Source of the DNA: Auanema rhodensis
Lineage: Eukaryota; Nematoda; Chromadorea; Rhabditida; Rhabditidae
Direction: 5' to 3'
NCBI GenBank assembly: GCA_964057225.1
Contig: OZ059894.1
Coordinates: forward strand, 12,286,131 to 12,350,130
DNA: 64,000 bases
Numbering within the stretch: the stretch's first letter is position 1; every line of letters begins with the position of its first letter. Below are positions 36,480 to 47,100 of this stretch, piece after piece. A program made the translations under genes and the position numbers. The notes under the pieces are model-generated. The model did no database searches. It was not told the origin of the DNA and saw only the letters and a program-made list of their open reading frames with translations.

Positions 36480-37656
36480 ACAGTAAAAAGTCCAATCAAG
36501 AGAGAAATTTTTTCAACACATAGTTGTTTTTTTTTTAAATATCATTGTTTTTCCTCATAACTCGGTTTAAACTCGTTCTAACCCGTTGAAATACGTCTAG
36601 AAAGTCTTTATAACATGCATATGTATGATAGAACTTCATATTTATTGTAATAGAAAATTTTATTTTCAGACGTCTTGGTTAACAATGATATGTTTTACCC
36701 CCTTATAATTTTTATCATAATGTTCCTTATACGGAACGCTCAATGAAACTTGCTTCCAGAAAAATTTCTTTCTATTTTTTCTTCATATGTACGTAGATAC
36801 TATAGAGAACTATGATAGAAAACTTTAACATTCACGAAATCATCATTTCTCATTACGCTACGGAGGTTTAAAAAGCTGTGTTTTACCTTATAATAGACCG
36901 GAAAACCCTTGTGTTAAAACTGGACCGTTTTTACACATATAAAAATGTCCCGTATTCGGGACCCTAATGTAACTTTTGATTCCCTATATTTTTTTTCATG
37001 AAATTTACAATCTACTGTAGAAAGAAGAATTATTTTTATAAAAACTGTAAATTTTTGAAAAATGAAAACAAAACGAAAACAAAAACAACTTTTTTTTGAA
37101 CATTTTCTCACACAAGGGTCCCCCCTTACCTACTTTTTTTCTCATTACTCGTTTCAACCTCATCCGATCACTCTGCAAACATGTTTAATCGTTCTAACTT
37201 GTTGAAATACGTCTTAAAAGTCTAAACAACATGCATATGCATAAGAGAAACCACCCGAATAGGCCCCCACGCACTAAACGAGATATATACATTACCAGTA
37301 TAGTAATAGAACACATATTGAAGATTAATTCGATAAGAACAATTTATTGACGTAGAGAATGTTTGTTCCGAAAAACTACAATATTAAACTATAAAAGTAA
37401 CAAAAGCGTAGAGGCAGCAAAGACATGAATAAACATAAATGTAAATACAGAATTACCAGGTAGTACATAAGTATGACAAAAAATTATAAGAAAGCCATGA
37501 AAATAGAAGGTTTGTGAACAAATGAGAGGTACATCTTTGATCGTATAGTCATTTCTAAACCGTTCGTATGCTGCAGCATCGTCATAAGCGTCACTCAAGT
37601 TGAATTTCCATGTGTACTACACGATTTTCATTCTTATTGTTACATTCTTTCCCTGA

Positions 37657-37815
37657 GGGAATGGGCCGTTCCCGCCAGCAGTGCAAGAGCGGGTCGACCC
37701 GTGAGGTGGAGCTAGCAAGCCAGCATCTACCTCAAGTCTCAAAAATCGGTTAACCTTATTGTGAACCAATGGAACACATATCGAAGGTTAATTCGATAAG
37801 AACGATTTATTGAAG
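37657..37815 (-). pseudogene. U2: U2 snRNA 3' portion, unit 16, broken at the gap
   Basis: Retains U2 from about RNA position 39 to the 3' end (stems IIa-IV and Sm site). At 37808 the sequence changes from the U2 continuation (ATTACTACAC) to ATTTATTGAAG and then enters the gap. That tail resembles the flank of the unit's U2 fragment (ATTTATTGACG). Either this copy has lost the 5' third of U2, including the branch-point recognition site, or the assembly is misjoined. Confidence 0.8.
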
Positions 37816-38015
37816 NNNNNNNNNNNNNNNNNNNNNNNNNNNNNNNNNNNNNNNNNNNNNNNNNNNNNNNNNNNNNNNNNNNNNNNNNNNNNNNNNNNNN
37901 NNNNNNNNNNNNNNNNNNNNNNNNNNNNNNNNNNNNNNNNNNNNNNNNNNNNNNNNNNNNNNNNNNNNNNNNNNNNNNNNNNNNNNNNNNNNNNNNNNNN
38001 NNNNNNNNNNNNNNN
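37816..38015. other. Assembly gap of 200 N
   Basis: Exactly 200 N, a conventional placeholder for a gap of unknown size. If only one unit were interrupted, about 1.2 kb including two 5S genes would be missing. Many whole units could equally be collapsed here. Confidence 0.99.
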
Positions 38016-38621
38016 TCATAACTCGGTTTAAACTCGTTCTAACCCGTTGAAATACGTCTAGAAAGTCTTTATAACATGCATATGTATGATAGAACTTCAT
38101 ATTTATTGTAATAGAAAATTTTATTTTCAGACGTCTTGGTTAACAATGATATGTTTTACCCCCTTATAATTTTTATCATAATGTTCCTTATACGGAACGC
38201 TCAATGAAACTTGCTTCCAGAAAAATTTCTTTCTATTTTTTCTTCATATGTACGTAGATACTATAGAGAACTATGATAGAAAACTTTAACATTCACGAAA
38301 TCATCATTTCTCATTACGCTACGGAGGTTTAAAAAGCTGTGTTTTACCTTATAATAGACCGGAAAACCCTTGTGTTAAAACTGGACCGTTTTTACACATA
38401 TAAAAATGTCCCGTATTCGGGACCCTAATGTAACTTTTGATTCCCTATATTTTTTTTCATGAAATTTACAATCTACTGTAGAAAGAAGAATTATTTTTAT
38501 AAAAACTGTAAATTTTTGAAAAATGAAAACAAAACGAAAACAAAAACAACTTTTTTTTGAACATTTTCTCACACAAGGGTCCCCCCTTACCTACTTTTTT
38601 TCTCATTACTCGTTTCAACCT

Positions 38622-38748
38622 CATCCGATCACTCTGCAAACATGTTTAATCGTTCTAACTTGTTGAAATACGTCTTAAAAGTCTAAACAACATGCATATG
38701 CATAATAGAAACCACCCGAATAGGCCCCCACGCACTAAACGAGATATA
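38622..38748 (-). repeat. Array unit 17, truncated stub (127 bp)
   Basis: Matches bases 1-127 of unit 1, ending in GAGATATA, and then stops abruptly at CTCTGAGG. This is the right edge of the array, and no RNA gene is retained in it. Confidence 0.93.
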
Positions 38749-39420
38749 CTCTGAGGTTTTACCCTGTATCCAAACGGATACATTTTCATTCGCGATCCAC
38801 CGAACAATTTCCTTTTTTCACAGATCGATAGGCGCTCCAAATATAAGATCACCTGCAAAAAATCACACCAGATTCTTTCAAATGAGCCGAGATGTGACTC
38901 GTCAAACTTCAAAAAAATGGGCGTTTTCGGGTTTGGGAAAAACCGGCCAGGTTTTGCTGGTATCCAAATGGATACACTTTTCAACTAAAATGCTCATAAC
39001 TCAGGCAGACCATTTCGGATTGAGCCCATATTCCGAAGTTAGTCATTTTTTATCATATCTAACAGTTTGCTTTTAAAATTGGCTGATTTGGAAAAACTTT
39101 TTTTTTAACCAATTTTGGTTAAAAACAAATTGTGTATCAATTTTGATACATCTCACCAGTAAAGCCCTGAATCATGTTCAAATCACTTGTAAAGATGTAT
39201 TCTTATGTTTTCATACACGCTGAACACGAATATGCTGTTTTCAGACCATTTGGAACAACTTTTTTTTTGACTTACCCTCAGGGTAAAAATAAATTATGTG
39301 TCAATTTTGATACATCTCACCAGTAAGGTTCCGGACCATATTCCAATCATTTGTTGAGATGTTTTCTTCTCATACACGCTGAACACCAGTATAATATGTT
39401 TTGAAGATAGAGGGCTCTTC
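38749..39420 (+). repeat. Four diverged tandem copies of a paired-hairpin element
   Basis: Hairpin 2 of the element recurs at 38766-38781, 38960-38975, 39134-39149 and 39298-39313 (spacing 194, 174 and 164). Arms and loops are GTATCC-AAAC-GGATAC, GTATCC-AAAT-GGATAC, GTATCA-ATTT-TGATAC and GTGTCA-ATTT-TGATAC. Hairpin 1, 5 to 12 bases before it, is AAAACC/GGTTTT in copy 2, TTAACC/GGTTAA in copy 3 and TTACCC/GGGTAA in copy 4. In copy 1 only the right arm GGTTTT remains because the 5S/U2 array ends there. Copies 3 and 4 also share ATCTCACCAGTAA and CATACACGCTGAACAC. No protein-coding gene is visible. Confidence 0.75.
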
Positions 39421-39835
39421 AAATAGCCTCCCAGGTTCACACTTTCTGTTCTATGCCCTGTTAACATAAAAGACAATTAGAGGAAAAAAATTCATTCAGA
39501 TGCCATTCAGATATACATAATACAGAATATAAAGACTAGAAGATATATAATAAGACTAGATAAAATACATCGAAGACTAGATATACATCACTAATGAGGC
39601 TAGACATAATTATACTAAAGGACAAGATAAAACGGTGGTTCAGACTAGATGAGGCATACGATAAAGACAGCAACGAGGAGAAAGAGAAGCGACCGTCCGC
39701 GACGGTAATATAAAACAGAGTGCCCGTAAATTTCATCTGCCAACATGATAAGATTGCATCGATTGATTGATGAATAATCGCGTTCGCGATAATATGTTCA
39801 GACCATTTGGAACAATTTTTCTTTTTCTTTCGTTT
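39421..39835. other. Unrecognised AT-rich spacer with AGACTAGA repeats
   Basis: No gene found. GACTAGA occurs at 39534, 39554, 39575 and 39643, with GGCTAGA at 39598, about 20-23 bp apart or a multiple of that. An inverted repeat ATCGCG / CGCGAT sits at 39777-39790. CAGACCATTTGGAACAA at 39800 repeats the sequence at 39243, which ends copy 3 of the paired-hairpin element, so a remnant of that element abuts the satellite. Confidence 0.6.
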
Positions 39836-39840
39836 TTTTA

Positions 39841-41874
39841 TTTAGATTACATGAAGTAGCTATACAACACATGTACCTTGTTGTTGAACGAGTTTACGCA
39901 TCATTTAACAAAACATTTGTACACATAAATGAACACAAATTTTTTTTTTCAATTCAACAATGCAACAATATTCGGTAATGTGACACAAATTGAAGCTTAA
40001 TTCGATGAGTAGTTTGAAACGGTTGCAGTGACCCACACATAACAACACATGCCGAACCATTTTTTTATTTAGATTACATGAAGTAGCTATACAACACATG
40101 TACCTTGTTGTGGAACGATTTTACGCATCATTTAACAAAACATTTGAACACATGAATGAACACAAATCTTTTTTCATTATATCAATGCAACAATGTTTTG
40201 TAATGTGACTCAAATTGAAGTTTCAATTGATGAGAGTTCTAGAACAGTTGCACTGATTAGAACATGCAAACTCATGCCGAACCGTTTTTTCTGTCAGAGT
40301 ATAACAAGTAACTGAACAACATAGTCACCTTGTGGTCGAACAAGATCAATCATCATTTAACCAAACATTTGTACACACGAATGAACACAATTATTTTTTT
40401 TCAATTTACCAATGCAACAATGTTGGGTAATGTGATTTGATTTTAAGTTTAATTTGATGAGAGTTTGAAAACAGTTGCACTGATTAACACATGCAAACGC
40501 ATGCTGAACCGTTTTTTCTGTCACAGTATAATTTTGTAATGTGACTCAAATTGAAGTTTAATTTGATGAGAGCCTCAGAACAGTTGCACTGACCCATACA
40601 TAAAAACACATGCCAAACTGTTATTTTGTCTCACAGTATAACAAGTAACCGAACAACATATGCACTTTGTGGTTAAACAAGATTACTCATCAATCAACGA
40701 AACATTTGCATATATGAATGAACTTAAAATTTGTTTCATCAAAATTCCAATGCAACAACCTTTTTTAATGTGAGACAGATTGAAGCCTAAATTTATAACA
40801 ATTCCAAAATAATTGCAGTGACCCACACATAACAACACATGCCGAACCGTTTTTTTATTTAGATTACATGAAGTAGCTATACAACACATGTACCTTGTTG
40901 TTGAACGAGTTTACGCATCATTTAACAAAACATTTGTACACATAAATGAACACAAATTTTTTTTTTCAATTCAACAATGCAACAATATTCGGTAATGTGA
41001 CACAAATTGAAGCTTAATTCGATGAGTAGTTTGAAACGGTTGCAGTGACCCACACATAACAACACATGCCGAACCATTTTTTTATTTAGATTACATGAAG
41101 TAGCTATACAACACATGTACCTTGTTGTGGAACGATTTTACGCATCATTTAACAAAACATTTGAACACATGAATGAACACAAATCTTTTTTCATTATATC
41201 AATGCAACAATGTTTTGTAATGTGACTCAAATTGAAGTTTCAATTGATGAGAGTTCTAGAACAGTTGCACTGATTAGAACATGCAAACTCATGCCGAACC
41301 GTTTTTTCTGTCAGAGTATAACAAGTAACTGAACAACATAGTCACCTTGTGGTCGAACAAGATCAATCATCATTTAACCAAACATTTGTACACACGAATG
41401 AACACAATTATTTTTTTTCAATTTACCAATGCAACAATGTTGGGTATTGTGATTTGATTTTAAGTTTAATTTGATGAGAGTTTGAAAACAGTTGCACTGA
41501 TTAACACATGCAAACGCATGCTGAACCGTTTTTTCTGTCACAGTATAATTTTGTAATGTGACTCAAATTGAAGTTTAATTTGATGAGAGCCTCAGAACAG
41601 TTGCACTGACCCATACATAAAAACACATGCCAAACTGTTATTTTGTCTCACAGTATAACAAGTAACCGAACAACATATGCACTTTGTGGTTAAACAAGAT
41701 TACTCATCAATCAACGAAACATTTGCATATATGAATGAACTTAAAATTTGTTTCATCAAAATTCCAATGCAACAACCTTTTTTAATGTGAGACAGATTGA
41801 AGCCTAAATTTATAACAATTCCAAAATAATTGCAGTGACCCACACATAACAACACATGCCGAACCGTTTTTCTA
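39841..41874. repeat. 1017-bp higher-order repeat, two near-identical copies
   Basis: 39841-40857 and 40858-41874 are near identical (one difference noticed, GGGTAATG versus GGGTATTG). Each holds about 4.5 monomers, including one half-monomer where two successive GTTGCACTGA motifs are only about 110 bp apart. A third, more diverged copy begins at 41875. Confidence 0.9.
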
Positions 41875-44800
41875 TTTAGATTTTATGAAGTAGCTATACA
41901 ACACATGTACCTTGTTGTTGAACGAGTTTACGCATCCTTTAACGAAACATTTGTACACATGAATGAACACAAATATTTTTTTTTCAATTCACCAATGCAA
42001 CAATAATCGGTAATGTGACACAAATTGAAGCTTAATTTGATGAGAAGTTTGGAACGGTTGCAGTGACCCACACATAACAACACATTGCCGAACCGTTTTT
42101 TAATTTAGATTACATGAAGTAGCTATACAACACATGTACTTTGTTGTGGAACGATTTTACGCATCATTTAACAGAACATTTGAACACATGAATGAACACA
42201 AATTTTTTTTTTTCATTATATCAATGCAACAATGTTTTGTAATGTGACTCAAATTGAAGTTTCAATTGATGAGAGTTCTAGAACAGTTGCACTAATTGAA
42301 ACATGCACACTCATGCCGAACCGTTTTTTCTGTCAGAGTAAAACAAGTAACTGAACAACATAGTCACCTTGTGGTCGAACAAGATCAATCATCATTTAAC
42401 GAAACATTTGTACACATAAATGAACACAAATATTTTTTTTTCAATTCACCAATGCAACAATATTCGGTAATGTGACACAAAATGAAGCTTAATTTGAAGA
42501 GAGCTTCAGAACAGTTGCACTTTTTAACACATTAAAACACATGCCAAGCTCTGTTTTTGTCTTACAGTATAACAAGTAATTGAACAACATATGCACTTTG
42601 TGTTTAAACAAGATTACTCATCATTGAACAAAAAATTTGGTTATAAGAATGAACTTAAATATTATAATAGCATCATTTAACGAAACATTTGAACACATGA
42701 ATGAACACAAATCTTTTCATTATATCAATGCAACAACCTTCCGTAATGTGAGACAGATTGAATCTTAGTTTCATGAGAGCTTTAGAACAGTTGCACTGAT
42801 TAACACATGAAAACACTCGCCAAACTGTTTTTCTATCACAGTATAGGAAGTAACTACACAACAGATGTGTTTTGTTGTTGAACAAGATTAATCCTCATCC
42901 AACGAAAAATTTGCATATATGAATGAACACAAATCTTTTTTTTCATTATATCACTGCAACAACCTTTTGTAATGTGACACAAATTCAAGCTTAGTTTGAT
43001 GAGAGTTTTAGAACAGTTGCACTGATTAACACATGCAAACGCATGCTGAACTATTGTTTCTGTCACAATATAACAAGTAACTAATCAATATGTACACATT
43101 GTGGTTAAACAAGATTACTCATCATTCAACAAAACATTTGTATATATGAACAAACTCAAATATCATTTTACTAATATGCCAAGGCAACAATGTTTGGTAA
43201 TGTGATTCAAATTGAAGTTTAATTGGATGAGAGCGTCAGAACAGTTGCAATGACCCATACATGAAAACACATGCCAAGCTGTTTGTTTGTCTCACAGTAT
43301 AACAAGTAACTGAACAATATATGCACATTGTGGTCGAACAAGATCACTCATCATTTAACGAAACATTAGTATATATGAATGAACTGAAATTTTATTTTAC
43401 TAATATGACAATGCAACAATGTTTGGTAATGTGACTCAAATTGAAGTTCAATTTGGTAAGAGCTTCAGAACAGTTGCACTTACTCATACATGGAAACGCA
43501 TGCTGAACCGTTTTCTCTGTCATAGTATAACAAGTAACTGAACAACATAGGCACCTTGTGGTTGCACAGGATCAATCATCATTTAGAGAAACATTTGTAC
43601 ACATGAACGAACGTTAACATTTTTTCAACAAGTCAACAATGCAACAATGTTTGGTAATGTGACTCAAATTTAAGTTTAATTTGATGAGAGCTCAAAAACA
43701 GTTGCACTGATTATCACAAGCAAACGGATGCTAAACCGTTTTTTCTGTCACAGTATATTTTTGTAATGTGAGACAAATTGAAGCTTTATTTGATGAGAAG
43801 TTTAGAACGGTTGTAGTGACCCACACATAACAACACATGCTAAACCGTTTTTCTATCACAGTATAACAAGTAACTGAACAACATAAGTACCTTGTGGTCG
43901 AACAAGATTAATCATCATCCAACAAAAAATTTGCATATATGAATGAACACAAATCTTTTTTTTCATTATATCACTGCAACAACATTTTGTAATGTGACAC
44001 AAATTCAAGCTTAGTTTGATGAGAGTTTTAGAACAGTTGCACTGCTTAACACATGCAAACGCATGCTGAACCATTGTTTCTGTCACAGTATAACAAGTAA
44101 CTGAACAACATAAGTACCTTGTGGTTGAACAAGATCACTCATCATTTAACAGAACATTTGTATATATGAACAAACTCAAATATTTTTTTACCATCATTCA
44201 ACGAAACGTTTGTATATATGAATGAACTTAACTATTATCTCACCAATATGCCAATAGAACAACTTTTTTTAATGTGAGACAGATTGCAGCATAATTTGAT
44301 GAAAACTTTTGAACAGTTGCAGTGACTTACACATGAAAACCCATGCCAAACAGTTTTTTCTATCTCACAGTATAACAAGTAACTGAACAACATATGCTCG
44401 TCGAGGTTAAACAAGATTGATTATCATTCAACGAAACGTTTGTATATATGAATGAACTCAACTATTATTTCACCAATAAGCCAATGCAACTATCTTTTCT
44501 CATGTGAGACAAATTGAAGCCTAATTTGATGAGAACTTTAGAACAGTTGCAGTGACTTACACATGAAAACACATGCCAAACAGTTTTTTCTATCTCACAG
44601 TATAACAAGTAACTGAACAACATAATCACGTCGAGGTTAAACAAGATTGATCATCATTCAACGAAACGTTTGTATATATGAATGAACTTAACTATTATCT
44701 CACCAATATTCCAATAGAACAACTTTTTTTAATGTGAGACAGATTGCAGCATAATTTGATGAGAACTTTAGAACAGTTGCAGTGACTCACACTTGAAAAC

Positions 44801-45359
44801 ACATGCCAAACCGTTTTTTTATCTCACAGTACAACAAAAAACTGAACAACATATGAACATTGTGGTTGAACATGATAAGTCATCAATTAACGAAACGTTC
44901 GTATATATGAATGAACTTAACTATTATTTCACCAATAAGCCAATGCAACTATATTTTCTCATGTGAGACAAATTGAAGCCTAATTTGATGAGAACTTTTG
45001 AACAGTTGCAGTGACTTACACATGAAAACCCATGCCAAACAGTTTTTTCTATCTCACAGTATAACAAGTAACTGAACAACATAATCACGTCGAGGTTAAA
45101 CAAGATTGATCATCATTCTACGAAACGTTTGTATATATGAATGAACTTAACTATTATCTCACCAATATGCCAATAGAACAACTTTTTTTAATGTGAGACA
45201 GATTGCAGCATAATTTGATGAGAACTTTAGAACAGTTGCAGTGACTCACACTTGAAAACACATGCCAAACCGTTTTTTTATCTCACAGTACAACAAAAAA
45301 CTGAACAACATATGAACATTGTGGTTGAACATGATAAGTCATCAATTGACGAAACGTTC

Positions 45360-47100
45360 GTATATATGAATGAACTTAACTATTATTTCACCAATAAGCC
45401 AATGCAACTATCTTTTCTCATGTGAGACAAATTGAAGCCTAATTTGATGAAAACTTTTGAACAGTTGCAGTGACTTACACATGAAAACCCATGCCAAACA
45501 ATTTTTTCTATCTCACAGTATAACAAGTAACTGAACAACATATGCTCGTCGAGGTTAAACAAGATTGATTATCATTCAACGAAACGTTTGTATATATGAA
45601 TGAACTCAACTATTATTTCACCAATAAGCCAATGCAACTATCTTTTCTCATGTGAGACAAATTGAAGCCTAATTTGATGAGAACTTTAGAACAGTTGCAG
45701 TGACTTACACATGAAAACACATGCCAAACAGTTTTTTCTATCTCACAGTATAACAAGTAACTGAACAACATAATCACGTCGAGGTTAAACAAGATTGATC
45801 ATCATTCAACGAAACGTTTGTATATATGAATGAACTTAACTATTATCTCACCAATATGCCAATAGAACAACTTTTTTTAATGTGAGACAGATTGCAGCAT
45901 AATTTGATGAGAACTTTAGAACAGTTGCAGTGACTCACACTTGAAAACACATGCCAAAGCGTTTTTTTATCTCACAGTACAACAAAAAACTGAACAACAT
46001 ATAAACATTGTGGTTGAACATGATAAGTCATCAATTAACGAAACGTTCGTATATATGAATGAACTTAACTATTATTTCACCAATAAGCCAATGCAACTAT
46101 CTTTTCTCATGTGAGACAAATTGAAGCCTAATTTGATGAAAACTTTTGAACAGTTGCAGTGACTTACACATGAAAACCCATGCCAAACAATTTTTTCTAT
46201 CTCACAGTATAACAAGTAACTGAACAACATATGCTCGTCGAGGTTAAACAAGATTGATTATCATTCAACGAAACGTTTGTATATATGAATGAACTCAACT
46301 ATTATTTCACCAATAAGCCAATGCAACTATCTTTTCTCATGTGAGACAAATTGAAGCCTAATTTGATGAGAACTTTAGAACAGTTGCAGTGACTTACACA
46401 TGAAAACACATGCCAAACAGTTTTTTCTATCTCACAGTATAACAAGTAACTGAACAACATAATCACGTCGAGGTTAAACAAGATTGATCATCATTCAACG
46501 AAACGTTTGTATATATGAATGAACTTAACTATTATCTCACCAATATGCCAATAGAACAACTTTTTTCAATGTGAGACAGATTGCAGCATAATTTGATGAA
46601 AACTTTTGAACAGTTGCAGTGACTTACACATGAAAACCCATGCCAAACAGTTTTTTCTATCTCACAGTATAACAAGTAACTGAACAACATATGAACATTG
46701 TGGTTGAACATGATAAGACATCAATTAACGAAACAATCGTATATATGAATGAACTTAACTATTATTTCACCAATAAGCCAATGCAACTATCTTTTCTCAT
46801 GTGAGACAAATTGAAGCCTAATTTGATGAGAACTCTTGAACAGTTGCAGTGACTTACACATGAAAACCCATGCCAAACAGTTTTTTCTATCTCACAGTAT
46901 AACAAGTAACTGAACAACATATGCTCGTCGAGGTTAAACAAGATTGATTATCATTCAACGAAACGTTTGTATATATGAATGAACTCAACTATTATTTCAC
47001 CAATAAGCCAATGCAACTATCTTTTCTCATGTGAGACAAATTGAAGCCTAATTTGATGAGAACTTTAGAACAGTTGCAGTGACTTACACATGAAAACACA
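45360..47100. repeat. Segmental duplication within the satellite, copy 1
   Basis: Matches 55391-57131 at a constant offset of 10031 bp, including rare variants shared only by the two: GAAACAATCG, GAACTCTTGAAC, ATAAGACATC and CTTTTTTCAATG. This is a duplication of a multi-monomer block, not just satellite similarity. Confidence 0.8.

Larger units (their letters stand above)
34682..37160 (-). repeat. Array unit 15 (2479 bp)
   Basis: TA tract 36433-36477 (45 nt). Last complete unit before the gap; no private substitution noticed. Confidence 0.95.
37161..38621 (-). repeat. Array unit 16, broken by assembly gap
   Basis: The first 647 bases follow the other units apart from a T-to-G at 37245. From 37808 to the gap (8 bases) the sequence departs from U2 and resembles the flank of the U2 fragment instead. 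After 200 N it resumes at the point equivalent to 1872 of unit 1. Both 5S genes and the U2 5' end are missing from the assembly. Confidence 0.9.
1..38748 (-). repeat. Tandem 5S rRNA x2 / U2 snRNA gene array
   Basis: Head-to-tail array of about 2.48-kb units, all in the same orientation and running off the left edge. Fifteen units are complete, the sixteenth is broken by an assembly gap, and the seventeenth is cut after 127 bp. Every complete unit has two 5S rRNA genes and one U2 snRNA gene on the minus strand. Subtracting the (TA)n tract leaves 2434 bp in 11 of 15 units; the others lack one or two bases at identifiable places. Such uniformity is expected from concerted evolution of multicopy RNA genes. 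Linkage of 5S with U2 is known in some fish, crustaceans and molluscs, and 5S arrays of many nematodes carry SL1 RNA instead. True copy number is unknown because of the gap. Confidence 0.97.

Noticed and set aside
37807-38100. Open frames spanning the N run
   Set aside because: They consist mainly of undetermined bases.
40300-40360. Pol III B-box-like CTTGTTCGACCAC on the minus strand of satellite monomers
   Set aside because: Weak match, no A box at a proper distance, and it is lost in the homogenised core monomers.
39905-44086. Cysteine-rich open frames of 64-76 codons on the minus strand of the satellite
   Set aside because: They are translations of satellite monomers, have no recognisable domain, and change frame between monomers.
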